Source: Firmicutes bacterium AM41-11 (GTDB taxonomy: Bacteria; Bacillota_I; Bacilli_A; Erysipelotrichales; Erysipelotrichaceae). From it: DNA of 64,000 bases. The notes below the pieces were generated by a model. That model was given only the letters and a program-made list of their open reading frames with translations, made no database searches and had not been told where the DNA came from. The translations under genes were made by a program, and so were the position numbers. Location of the stretch: NCBI GenBank assembly GCA_003480165.1, contig QUIQ01000002.1, positions 1-64,000 of the forward strand, read 5' to 3'. Positions 18,322 through 25,953 of the stretch are shown piece after piece (position 1 is the stretch's first letter; each line of letters starts with the position of its first letter).

Positions 18322-20154
18322 ATGTTGGATAATAAAGTAAAGGCTTTTTTTGAAGGAAGCGATATCACATCCTATCGATATTTTGGGGCACATGTAAGTA
18401 AGAATGGGGTGGATTTTAGAGTATATGCACCGCATGCGAAATCCATTGCCTTAGTTGGTACATTTAACGATTGGGATGGAGAAGCCAATCCGATGAAAAA
18501 AGATAAACATGGAATTTGGGAAGCTCATGTAAAGAATGCCAAGTTAGGAGATTCATATAAGTATCGTATTCATCAGGCAACGGATGAAATTGTTGATAAG
18601 ATGGATCCTTATGCCTTCTATAGTGAATTGCGTCCAAAGACGGCAAGTATTGTTGCGGATTTAACTTATAATAAGTGGACCGATGATAAGTGGATGGCCC
18701 AACGGAATAAAGGCTTTGATTCACCTGTGAATATTTATGAAATGCATGCGGGTTCTTGGAAGAAGGAAACCGATGATCCACAAGAATTTGTGAAGTACAA
18801 AGATATTGAAAAGGATTTAATTGCGCATTGTAAGAAGCACCACTTTACGCATGTAGAGATGATGCCACTTTGTGAATATCCGTTTGATGGCTCTTGGGGC
18901 TATCAATGTACAGGCTATTTTTCTAGCACATCGCGTTATGGAACGAATCAAGAATTGATGCATTTTGTCAATGCCCTACATAAAGCGGGAATTGGTATTA
19001 TTATGGACTTTGTGCCAGTGCACTTTGTCAAAGATAATTATGCCTTGGCAAAATTTGATGGTACGCCTTTGTATGAATACACCAAAGATGAAGATGCCCA
19101 TTCAGAATGGGGAACGTATAATTTCAATTTATGGAAAGAAGAAGTTCGTTCTTTCTTAATGAGTGCAGCGAATTTCTGGATCGATGTCTATCATTTTGAT
19201 GGTTTGCGAATGGATGCGATTTCGAATGCGATTTTCTGGCAAGGAAATAAGAATAATGGTGTCAATGAAGGGGCTTGCGATTTTATGAAGCGCATGAACT
19301 TTGAATTGAATAAAGCCCATGATGGTAAGATCATGTTGATTGCCGAAGATTCTACGGATTTCCCAAATGTCACAAAATCAACCTTAGATAATGGTTTAGG
19401 TTTTGATTATAAGTGGGATCTTGGCTGGATGAATGATACCTTGGATTACTGCAAGAAAGATCCAATTTACCGCCAATGGCATCACTATGATGTAACGTTC
19501 TCTATGGCGTATTTCTATTCCGAAAAATTTATCAATGTCTTCTCTCATGATGAAGTGGTTCACGGTAAGGCCACGATTGTGGATAAGATGTGGGGAAGTT
19601 ATGAAGATAAGTTCTCCCAGGCAAGAGCTGTATATACCTATATGTTTACCCATCCTGGTAAGAAGCTAAACTTTATGGGTAATGAAATTGGTCAATTGAG
19701 AGAATGGGATGAAACCAAGAGTTGTGACTGGTTCTTATTAGAGTATCCAATGCATGATGCGTTTAATCATATGTTCCAGGATTTAGGCAAATTGTATGTC
19801 GAAAATGATGCATTCTGGAAAGATGATTACAATCCTTGTTCTTTTGAATGGGTCAATGCGGATGATACCCAACACAATATGTTCTCGTATTTACGGAAAG
19901 GAACGAAAAAGGATTATTTGATTATCTTGAATTTCTCAACGAATCCATATGCCAAACAACAATTTGGGGTTGGCATTAGTGGGGAATATAAAGAAGTCTT
20001 GAATACCCAATGGGCGAAATATAATGGAAATCTTCCATCGGATACAGCCCAGAAGTGTCAGGCGGTTCGTCTTTCCCGAAATGGAAAACCATTTATGATT
20101 CAGTGTGATGTGCCTAGTTTAGGTGCCACAGTATTTGAAGTAGAGAAGTTGTAG
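18322..20154 (+). CDS. glgB: 1,4-alpha-glucan branching enzyme
   Basis: Introduces alpha-1,6 branches into glycogen. The 610-residue GH13 protein has an N-terminal CBM48-like domain (RVYAPHAKSIALVGTFNDWDG), then the catalytic barrel: DFVPVHF, FDGLRMDAIS with the nucleophile Asp, LIAEDST with the acid/base Glu, and SHDEVVHGK. The start at 18322 follows AAGGAG. No other glycogen gene is adjacent, though malQ lies 40 kb away in the window. Confidence 0.93.
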   Translation: MLDNKVKAFFEGSDITSYRYFGAHVSKNGVDFRVYAPHAKSIALVGTFNDWDGEANPMKKDKHGIWEAHVKNAKLGDSYKYRIHQATDEIVDKMDPYAFYSELRPKTASIVADLTYNKWTDDKWMAQRNKGFDSPVNIYEMHAGSWKKETDDPQEFVKYKDIEKDLIAHCKKHHFTHVEMMPLCEYPFDGSWGYQCTGYFSSTSRYGTNQELMHFVNALHKAGIGIIMDFVPVHFVKDNYALAKFDGTPLYEYTKDEDAHSEWGTYNFNLWKEEVRSFLMSAANFWIDVYHFDGLRMDAISNAIFWQGNKNNGVNEGACDFMKRMNFELNKAHDGKIMLIAEDSTDFPNVTKSTLDNGLGFDYKWDLGWMNDTLDYCKKDPIYRQWHHYDVTFSMAYFYSEKFINVFSHDEVVHGKATIVDKMWGSYEDKFSQARAVYTYMFTHPGKKLNFMGNEIGQLREWDETKSCDWFLLEYPMHDAFNHMFQDLGKLYVENDAFWKDDYNPCSFEWVNADDTQHNMFSYLRKGTKKDYLIILNFSTNPYAKQQFGVGISGEYKEVLNTQWAKYNGNLPSDTAQKCQAVRLSRNGKPFMIQCDVPSLGATVFEVEKL

Positions 20155-20172
20155 CAATACAACTTCTTTTTT
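20144..20172 (+). terminator. terminator of glgB
   Basis: AGAAGTTG (20144-20151) pairs with CAACTTCT (20160-20167) and a T run follows. The stop codon lies in the loop. Confidence 0.85.
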
Positions 20173-20182
20173 TAGAGGACAT

Positions 20183-20346
20183 AAAAATGGCTTCTACTTG
20201 ATTCGCATTGAATGAAGTAGAAGCCTTTATATGATAAGTCTATTCATGATTACTCCTTTCTTTTCTTTCTTATTTTTGGCTAAAAGCTTAAGTTCCCATT
20301 GGTCTGTACCTTTCCTTTCTTTTAGATATTTCTTATGCCTTTTTCT
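20183..20346 (-). ncRNA. putative small RNA with two mini-ORFs (copy A)
   Basis: A minus-strand unit of about 165 bases between glgB and the methyltransferase gene. It has a TATAATGAAA promoter, a 3-codon ORF (MGT, 20288-20299), a 6-codon ORF (MNRLII, 20227-20247) behind GGAGTAATC, and a terminator with an 11-bp stem (20189-20199 with 20215-20225) and T run. One base separates the second stop from the stem. The same organisation and much of the sequence recur in copy B at 21124-21321, which is the main evidence that it is real. Function is unknown. It could be a regulatory RNA, a leader-peptide attenuator or a decayed relative of copy B. Confidence 0.55.
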
Positions 20347-20352
20347 ATTTTC

Positions 20353-20381
20353 ATTATAGCTAAGCCTAGGCAAAATCCCAG
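20353..20381 (-). promoter_or_regulatory. promoter of small RNA copy A
   Basis: On the minus strand CTGGGATT (20374-20381), 15 bp, TATAAT (20353-20358). The same element and spacing precede copy B. Confidence 0.6.
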
Positions 20382-20420
20382 CAAACTGGAAAAAGTGGTT
20401 CTATATGTGGGATTCTTGTG

Positions 20421-20426
20421 TATAAT
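20421..20426 (+). promoter_or_regulatory. -10 box of the methyltransferase gene, 6 bases before the ATG
   Basis: TATAAT at 20421-20426 is followed by six bases and the ATG at 20433. No Shine-Dalgarno sequence fits between, implying a leaderless mRNA. Confidence 0.55.
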
Positions 20427-20432
20427 TCTTGT

Positions 20433-21011
20433 ATGACACAATATTTTGAATGGGATCCAAGGTTGGATCAGAAGGCAGAAACGTTTACTTTTTCTTTAAA
20501 TGACAAAGATTATACGATGCAAAGTAATGCCGGGGTATTCTCAAAAGATAAACTGGATACTGGAACGCGTATTCTATTAGAAACTGTTTTAAAGAATGAA
20601 AAGCCATGTCAAAAGGTTTTAGACATGGGCTGTGGCATTGGTCCGGTTGGTGTAGTTTTAGCCAGTGAATGGGATTGTGCTCTAACGATGGTTGATGTGA
20701 ATCAAAAAGCGATAGAATGTGCCAAAGTAAATATGCGAAATATCCAAAAAGAAGCTACCTTTCTTTGTCAGGATGGGATCAAAGAAGGTATGTTTGATTG
20801 CATCTTATTAAATCCACCGATTCGTACCGGTAAAGCTGTGATCTACCGTTTATTTGATGAATGTATGGCGCATTGTTCGGGTTCTTTATGGATTGTGATT
20901 CGTAAACAACATGGCGCAGCTAGTGCCCAAAAGTATTTGGAACAAAACTATGCGGTGAAACGCATGGGAAAAGAGAAGGGTTTTTGGGTCTTCCAGATTC
21001 AAAATCGATAA
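20433..21011 (+). CDS. class I SAM-dependent methyltransferase, RsmC-like
   Basis: A 192-residue methyltransferase with the SAM-binding motif VLDMGCGIGPVGVVLA, the acidic loop MVDVNQKAIECAKVN, and the catalytic motif LLNPPIRTGK. NPPIRTGK is typical of RsmC/RlmG-type guanine-N2 rRNA methyltransferases, so 16S or 23S rRNA is the likely substrate, but only the small one-domain form is present. The start at 20433 is the only one downstream of the promoter. It lies between the two diverging small-RNA copies. Confidence 0.8.
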   Translation: MTQYFEWDPRLDQKAETFTFSLNDKDYTMQSNAGVFSKDKLDTGTRILLETVLKNEKPCQKVLDMGCGIGPVGVVLASEWDCALTMVDVNQKAIECAKVNMRNIQKEATFLCQDGIKEGMFDCILLNPPIRTGKAVIYRLFDECMAHCSGSLWIVIRKQHGAASAQKYLEQNYAVKRMGKEKGFWVFQIQNR

Positions 21012-21017
21012 AGAATT

Positions 21018-21044
21018 TCACACCATTTGGGTGTGATTTTTTTT
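21018..21044 (+). terminator. terminator of the methyltransferase gene
   Basis: TCACACC (21018-21024) pairs with GGTGTGA (21030-21036), followed by eight T. Confidence 0.9.
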
Positions 21045-21088
21045 GAAATACAAAGTTTTCCATATTCTTAACCAAGTAGGCCAAATGA

Positions 21089-21117
21089 CTGGGATTCTTA
21101 GATTTGTCCGTTATAAT
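21089..21117 (+). promoter_or_regulatory. promoter of small RNA copy B
   Basis: CTGGGATT (21089-21096), 15 bp, TATAAT (21112-21117) followed by GAAA. The -35 position reads CTGGGA rather than TTGACA, as in copy A. Confidence 0.6.
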
Positions 21118-21123
21118 GAAAGT

Positions 21124-21321
21124 ACAAAAAGGAAAGATACTTAGGAAGAAGGTTGAGACCGATGTACAAGTAAATGGCTTATTTATTGAAACATACCGCA
21201 ATAAATAAGGGAAAAGAAAAGGGTATTTAAAATAAAGATGAGATAGAAGGGAGTAATCATGAATAGATTCATCTCATAACAGGTCCTTGCAGGAAGAAGA
21301 TGTTGGAGCAAGGACCTTTTA
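21124..21321 (+). ncRNA. putative small RNA with two mini-ORFs (copy B), upstream of the Abi gene
   Basis: A plus-strand unit of about 200 bases. It carries a 3-codon ORF (MYK, 21162-21173) preceded by AAGG with 9-base spacing, an 11-bp hairpin (CTTATTTATTG with CAATAAATAAG), and a 6-codon ORF (MNRFIS, 21259-21279) behind GGGAGTAATC. A terminator stem AGGTCCTTGC/GCAAGGACCT (21281-21290 with 21308-21317) follows with only four T. ATGAGAT upstream and ATCTCAT at the end of the second ORF can pair, leaving the ribosome site in a loop. The Abi_2 gene follows 69 bases later and has no clear promoter of its own, so it may depend on read-through. An RNA family named abiF has been described near such genes; I cannot check the match. 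Confidence 0.6.
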
Positions 21322-21390
21322 CTTTGCGTAAAATTATGCTGCGTTTATGGGCAGTTTTAGATTTTTGAATTTAGATAGGAGGTAAGTAAA

Positions 21391-22212
21391 ATGGCTGCAT
21401 ATAAACCAGCTAAAACTTTAGATGAACAAATTAAATATTTAAAAGAGAATAAAAAGGTTTGTTTTAATATTATCACTGAAAAGCAAGCTAAAGATATATT
21501 GTTTAGATATAACTATATTAATGTCATTACGCCGTTCAAACATCACTTTGCAAAACTTTCAAATAAAAATGAGGTTATCAAAGAAAATGGAAATCATGTA
21601 TATGAAAATGATGTTGAATTTAGTGAATATTATGAACTGTATAAAAGTGAAAGAGAAAAATATCCGACTATTTCAAAAAATATCATCTCGTTTGAAACCA
21701 TATTCAAATCAATTTTTTCCTATAGGATACTAACTATGTATACACTAGAATCAAAAGATGATGTTATTGGCTTTCTAGATGTAGTCAGGATAAGAATACC
21801 TAATAATAATCATTATAGTGATGAGCGTATTCATCATATGAACAAACATATTGATGAAATAAAAGACAATATCAATAACTATCATGATGTGTATTGCTTC
21901 TTTGATAGAATGTCTTTAGGCCAAACTTTGACGGTATATTGTGGCTTAGAATACAAAGAACAAGATAAAATTTTTAATGATTGTAAAAAAGCTGAAATTG
22001 ACTTTGGAGTGGATAAAACCCCAGATTTTATATCAAAGTTCTTTACTTTAATAGCAGTTCGTAATTGCGTGATGCATTGTAATAGTTTGGAAATATTGAT
22101 ACGTTTTTATAATCCAAAAACGAAGACTCTTCGTGATAGTACAAATAAGAAAAGATTTACAACTATGATTAAATATTTGAGTAAAGAAAAAGACTATACC
22201 GATATGGTATAG
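21391..22212 (+). CDS. Abi_2 (AbiD/AbiF-type) abortive infection protein
   Basis: A 273-residue protein of the Abi_2 family, which aborts phage infection. The N-terminus KPAKTLDEQIKYL followed by a NYINVITPF segment is typical. Near the C-terminus RNCVMH fits the RX4-6H motif of HEPN ribonucleases (about residues 226-231), so an RNA-cleaving toxin is likely. The ribosome binding site is a strong AGGAGG. The last codons lie inside its own terminator (22189-22219). A small-RNA unit with a weak terminator lies directly upstream, the layout of a toxin controlled by RNA. Confidence 0.75.
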   Translation: MAAYKPAKTLDEQIKYLKENKKVCFNIITEKQAKDILFRYNYINVITPFKHHFAKLSNKNEVIKENGNHVYENDVEFSEYYELYKSEREKYPTISKNIISFETIFKSIFSYRILTMYTLESKDDVIGFLDVVRIRIPNNNHYSDERIHHMNKHIDEIKDNINNYHDVYCFFDRMSLGQTLTVYCGLEYKEQDKIFNDCKKAEIDFGVDKTPDFISKFFTLIAVRNCVMHCNSLEILIRFYNPKTKTLRDSTNKKRFTTMIKYLSKEKDYTDMV

Positions 22213-22219
22213 TCTTTCT
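22189..22219 (+). terminator. terminator overlapping the end of the Abi gene
   Basis: AAAGACTATACC (22189-22200) pairs with GGTATAGTCTTT (22206-22217). The following T run is short (CTT). Confidence 0.65.
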
Positions 22220-22325
22220 TCCGACCCTAGGTCAATTTACATCTGTATTCTAAATAGCATTTTGCGGATTGTCAATAAAAATATGGCTGCGTATTCTATC
22301 AAATTTTATGGTTCTTTACCTTTGT

Positions 22326-22351
22326 AAAAAAGCGAATCCCTGGGATTCGCT
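22326..22351 (-). terminator. terminator of tRNA-Ser
   Basis: AGCGAATCCC pairs with GGGATTCGCT (22331-22351). Read on the minus strand a run of T follows. Confidence 0.85.
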
Positions 22352-22362
22352 TGTGTGTAAGA

Positions 22363-22451
22363 TGGCGGAGACGGTGGGATTCGAACCCACGTGCCGGTTA
22401 AGACAACTCGATTTCGAGTCGAGCTCGTTATGACCACTTCGATACGTCTCC
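22363..22451 (-). tRNA. tRNA-Ser(CGA)
   Basis: Acceptor GGAGACG/CGTCTCC with encoded GCCA at the 3' end. The anticodon stem CTCGA/TCGAG carries loop CTCGAAA with anticodon CGA. There is a long variable arm (class II, as in tRNA-Ser) and a T arm GTGGG-TTCGAAT-CCCAC. It has its own promoter and terminator. Confidence 0.95.
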
Positions 22452-22460
22452 AGTGCATTT

Positions 22461-22490
22461 ATTCTAGCATAATTAATAGCGGCTTACCAA
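22461..22490 (-). promoter_or_regulatory. promoter of tRNA-Ser
   Basis: On the minus strand TTGGTA (22485-22490), 18 bp, TGCTAGAAT with -10 TAGAAT at 22461-22466. Confidence 0.6.
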
Positions 22491-22516
22491 AATGAATTGA
22501 AATGAAGGGGCAGCTT

Positions 22517-22525
22517 TGGTATATT
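22517..22525 (+). promoter_or_regulatory. extended -10 box of the cation exporter gene, 6 bases before the ATG
   Basis: TGGTATATT is an extended -10 (TATATT 22520-22525). Six bases later comes the ATG at 22532, again a leaderless layout. Confidence 0.5.
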
Positions 22526-22531
22526 TTGCCT

Positions 22532-23689
22532 ATGATGCAGTGGTTGATTTCAAAATTTAAAAAAGAATCCTATACTGAAAATGAGATGCGAAGTTTCGTT
22601 GGTCGCATTAGCGGCGTAGTCGCGATTTTTTTTAATCTCTTTTTATTTGCGATAAAGTTTGGAATTGGCTGGATTGTTCATTCAATTTCGATTCAAGCCG
22701 ATGGAATGAATAACCTAAGTGATGCCGCCAGCAATGTGTTATCGATTGTTTCTTTTCATATTGCTTCAAAGCCAGCGGATAAAGAACACCCGTATGGACA
22801 CCAGCGTTCGGAAATCTTGGCTTCTTTTTTAATGGCTATGTTGATAGCGTTATTGGGTGTGGAAATGTTTAAGGAGAGTATTAATAACATCCTTCATCCC
22901 CAAGCGATTGATTTTCGTTGGGTAACGATTGGTATCTTGTTGGTATCGATTTTAGTAAAAGTCTATATGTATTCTTACAATAATGCCTTGGCAAAAACGT
23001 ATTCTTCCTCTTTATTAAAAGCCGTAGCAGTTGATGCGATGAGCGATGTGATTGGAACTAGTGGAGTTCTAGTTTCCAGTATCTTATCCCCACTCTTGCA
23101 TTTTAACTTAGATGGATATATGGGTTTGGTTCTTTCTTTTGTGATTTTAAAGAATGCTTATGAATTATTAAAAGATACATCTTCTTCTTTGATTGGACGT
23201 GCACCGGATCCAGAAATGGTCAAAGATCTAGAGAAGATGGTTTTAAATCATGACTTGATTTTAGGGGTACATGATACGATGATTCACGATTATGGTCCGG
23301 GACGGATTTTTGCCAGTATTCATGTGGAAGTAGATGCCCATGATGACATCTTAAAGACCCATGATGTGATTGATAATATTGAACATGAAATCAAAGCAAA
23401 AGAGGGCATTGATTTAGTGATTCATATGGATCCAATTTTACTACAGGATCCAGTAACGGATGCCTTTAAGGCAAAGGTTAATAAAGCGATTCGGGAAATT
23501 GATCGTGGTTGGACTTTCCATGACTTCCGCGTCGTGAATGGACCGAGTCATTGTAACTTGGTTTTTGATTTGGTGGTTCCATTTGATGAAAAATACTCTT
23601 TAGATCAAATCAAAGATGCCATCAAAGCGCATATGGATACTAAACAAAAGGTCTATCTTTCAATTACGATTGACCATCCAATTGTTTAA
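22532..23689 (+). CDS. cation diffusion facilitator (metal cation efflux) protein
   Basis: A 385-residue CDF-family antiporter exporting divalent metals such as zinc, iron or manganese. It has about six membrane helices, the metal site ADGMNNLSDAASNV (an HxxxD-equivalent DxxxxxD) in helix 2, the HPYGHQRSE loop and a C-terminal cytoplasmic domain with paired His/Asp residues (VHDTMIHDYG). The start at 22532 (MMQWLISKF) is chosen because the -10 box overlaps the alternative start at 22502. Substrate metal is not determined. Confidence 0.87.
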   Translation: MMQWLISKFKKESYTENEMRSFVGRISGVVAIFFNLFLFAIKFGIGWIVHSISIQADGMNNLSDAASNVLSIVSFHIASKPADKEHPYGHQRSEILASFLMAMLIALLGVEMFKESINNILHPQAIDFRWVTIGILLVSILVKVYMYSYNNALAKTYSSSLLKAVAVDAMSDVIGTSGVLVSSILSPLLHFNLDGYMGLVLSFVILKNAYELLKDTSSSLIGRAPDPEMVKDLEKMVLNHDLILGVHDTMIHDYGPGRIFASIHVEVDAHDDILKTHDVIDNIEHEIKAKEGIDLVIHMDPILLQDPVTDAFKAKVNKAIREIDRGWTFHDFRVVNGPSHCNLVFDLVVPFDEKYSLDQIKDAIKAHMDTKQKVYLSITIDHPIV

Positions 23690-23701
23690 AATAAACGTAA
23701 A

Positions 23702-23730
23702 AATAGCTTGTGTGATGCACACAAGCTATT
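23702..23730. terminator. bidirectional terminator between converging genes
   Basis: AATAGCTTGTGT (23702-23713) pairs with ACACAAGCTATT (23719-23730). Confidence 0.75.
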
Positions 23731-24037
23731 ATTCTAAATATGCATTGACTTGTTCTAAAGACAAATCAAGAATCTTTGCAATTTCTTCTGTAGAATAATA
23801 TGTCGACATATTTTGTATTACCTCTGTTCTTATTTCTAATACACCTTGCAGGAAGCCTTGGACATATTCTTCAATAAACTTTTCTTTAGCATCTTGGCCA
23901 TATCTTTTATCAATTTCATTTTCACAAACATACTTTTCCGCTTCATGGAAAACAGCACTTTTGGTGATTTCGGGAAATTCTTTTTCTAAGTCTTCCCAAG
24001 AAATCGTATCGAGTTTACTTTCACTTGGATTGTACAT
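23729..24037 (-). CDS. small protein resembling the C-terminal tail of Rpn-family proteins
   Basis: A 102-residue protein with a GAGG ribosome binding site 8 bases before ATG 24037 (GTG at 24046 is an alternative). The end YYSTEEIAKILDLSLEQVNAYLE is the short helix-turn-helix-like tail found on many Rpn (PD-(D/E)XK transposase-like) proteins. The Rpn N-terminal piece lies on the same strand at 24420-24995, with an IS21-type remnant between them. It may be the severed C-terminal part of one gene, or a small gene in its own right. Confidence 0.45.
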   Translation of the reverse strand: MYNPSESKLDTISWEDLEKEFPEITKSAVFHEAEKYVCENEIDKRYGQDAKEKFIEEYVQGFLQGVLEIRTEVIQNMSTYYSTEEIAKILDLSLEQVNAYLE

Positions 24038-24057
24038 ATCAATCACCTCATTTTTTA

Positions 24058-24419
24058 TGTGTTTTCTTCCGAATTATTCAGTTCTGTCATTATTCTATTC
24101 CCAATTTTTGGTAAATATTCATTTTTCGGTAATAGAATGAAGTTGTTTACGAGTTACATCCATTGCCTTAAACTTTTTGTTAATGTCAGTGATAGTGCTA
24201 TTACCAATCGCATATCTTGTACGAATGTCGTTATAAGAGAAGCCGTCTCCTAACATTTCAAGAACACCAATAATTGTAGTGCTTTTCTGCATACAAAAAA
24301 ACTCCTTTCACTACAGTCAAACTATAGCATTAAGGAGGTCCTATTACACCGATTATCCGTCATGTTGCACCGATTCAAACGTCATTCGAAACCGGTATGA
24401 CCGCTAGAGGCGCACCGAA
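24058..24419 (-). mobile_element. truncated IS21-type insertion sequence end
   Basis: Starting beside the Rpn stop, the minus strand carries three related blocks (TTCGGTGCGCC, AATCGGTGCAACATGACGG, AATCGGTGTAATAGG) like the multiple terminal repeats of IS21 elements. The start of an istA-like gene follows (24119-24292). The rest of the element is gone. It separates two Rpn-like pieces. Confidence 0.55.
24119..24292 (-). pseudogene. istA-like transposase, N-terminal fragment
   Basis: A 57-codon frame starting ATG at 24292 behind AAAGGAG. It encodes a helix-turn-helix (MLGDGFSYNDIRTRYAIGNST) of the kind at the N-terminus of IS21-family IstA transposases. The frame stops at 24119, and similar sequence seems to continue one frame over for about 20 codons, so it is truncated and frameshifted. 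Confidence 0.55.
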
Positions 24420-24995
24420 TTAGCCGCAAATTGCATCTTTGTCTTGACAATGCGTAAAATAGTAAATCAAACGTTCTTTTGTGTTCATCTCATTTAATGG
24501 TTTATTAAAGTTTACTTTGGGCATTTCAATGAAGATGATGCGACAAGGATCTTTTTCGCTACATAAAGGATATCCATCTTCTAAGCGATACTGAAAGTGG
24601 TTCTCAAAGGAAGAACGCGGATTGATTGTAAAGTTACAGAAGAAAAGTACGACCGTTGGTTTGATGTGCTTGAACAGTTTTCCTCTCATATCTTGTTCGG
24701 CGTGTACACGGGCTAGATAGTATTGGGCACGGAAAGGAATGGAGTCAGTGGTAGAAGCTGCCTGCATTTCCAGATTGACTTGGGTGTCATCATCAAATTC
24801 CACAAGTAGATTTAGACGGGCGTTTTTCATTTCTTCACTGGTAGTAATTAATTCTGGGTTCTTTACTTGCACTTTATGAATTTTCTGATTCAAAAAGACT
24901 TCAAGAATTCCTTTTAAAGCTTGATTGGCTTCTTTGGTGTCTTGCCCAAAGACAAATTTAAAAGCCAAATCATTTAACAAATTGGGTTTTGACAT
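24420..24995 (-). pseudogene. Rpn family recombination-promoting nuclease / transposase-like, N-terminal part
   Basis: 191 codons of a PD-(D/E)XK family protein of the Rpn / putative transposase type. It starts LLNDLAFKFVFGQDTKEANQAL with a LLVEFDD...NLEMQ segment (the nuclease E-x-Q) and a FRAQYYLARVHAEQ block. Full members are, as I recall, near 300 residues. Here the frame stops exactly where the IS21-type end begins, so the insertion truncated the gene. The ribosome binding site AGAGGA is intact. Confidence 0.65.
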
Positions 24996-25165
24996 ATTTG
25001 TCCTCTTTCTAGGAAATAGTTTCCATTCTTTAATACGACAAAACGGGAAAAAGGATCAAAATTTTCAACTTTTATTCTTATTGTTTTTTATTTGTGTACA
25101 TATGTTTAAAAATATGAGCAATTTTGGGAGAACTATGGTATTATACTTTGGTCGGAGGAGTAGAT

Positions 25166-25942
25166 ATGCAAAAATATGTCGAAATACAGCGAGATGGATT
25201 AACCTTGCGAGGGATGTTGCATGTTCCAGAAGATCGTGAAAAACCAGTTCCTATGGTCATCATTCTTCATGGCTTTTGTGATGATCGCAATGAGATCAAT
25301 TTCGTGCATAATGAACTTTCCCAACGCTTATGTAAGGAAGGCATTGCCAGTGTTCGTTTTGATATGAATGGTAGTGGAGAGAGCGATGGAAAGTTTGAAG
25401 ATATGACCATTTCCAGTGAAATTGCAGATGCCAAAGCGATGTTAGAGTATGTACGATCGCTTGACTTTGTGGATAAACAGAAGATTGCCTTACATGGATG
25501 CAGCTTAGGTGGCTGTGTAGCTTCGATGGTAGCTGGACAATGTAAGGATCAGATTCAGGCCTTATCGATGTGGTGCCCAGCACCAGATCTAGTATATAAC
25601 TTACAAGACCATTTAACTTTGTGTGGCCAAGATGTTTCCAACATCGAAAAAGATGGTTGTGCAGATGTGGAAGGATTGAAGTTGAGTTTGAAGTTTTATC
25701 AAGATGCGTGTACCTTGGATCCTTTCAAGGAAGCCGCAAAGTTTGATAAAAAGGTCTTAGCGATTCATGGAGACCAAGATATTACGGCTTCTTGTACTTG
25801 TAGTTATAAATATAAGGAGATTTTTAAAGAACGGGCTCAATGTATTATTGTCAAAGGGGCTGAGCATCGTTTTAAATCCTTTGATTATCGAAAAGCGCGC
25901 ATGGATGGTGCCGTTAACTTTTTGAAAGAGGAATTATTGTAG
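25166..25942 (+). CDS. alpha/beta hydrolase, cinnamoyl/feruloyl esterase-like
   Basis: A 258-residue esterase with nucleophile elbow GCSLGG, Asp in IHGDQDIT and His in GAEHRF. The overall pattern (RDGLTLRG, HGFCDDRNE, FDMNGSGESDGKFEDMT) closely follows lactobacillus cinnamoyl esterases, which release hydroxycinnamates from plant-fibre esters. The start at 25166 follows CGGAGGAG, and a TATACT box lies about 20 bases upstream of that site. It is followed after 11 bases by the NhaC-type gene and probably co-transcribed with it. Confidence 0.82.
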   Translation: MQKYVEIQRDGLTLRGMLHVPEDREKPVPMVIILHGFCDDRNEINFVHNELSQRLCKEGIASVRFDMNGSGESDGKFEDMTISSEIADAKAMLEYVRSLDFVDKQKIALHGCSLGGCVASMVAGQCKDQIQALSMWCPAPDLVYNLQDHLTLCGQDVSNIEKDGCADVEGLKLSLKFYQDACTLDPFKEAAKFDKKVLAIHGDQDITASCTCSYKYKEIFKERAQCIIVKGAEHRFKSFDYRKARMDGAVNFLKEELL

Positions 25943-25953
25943 GAGATGAGATT

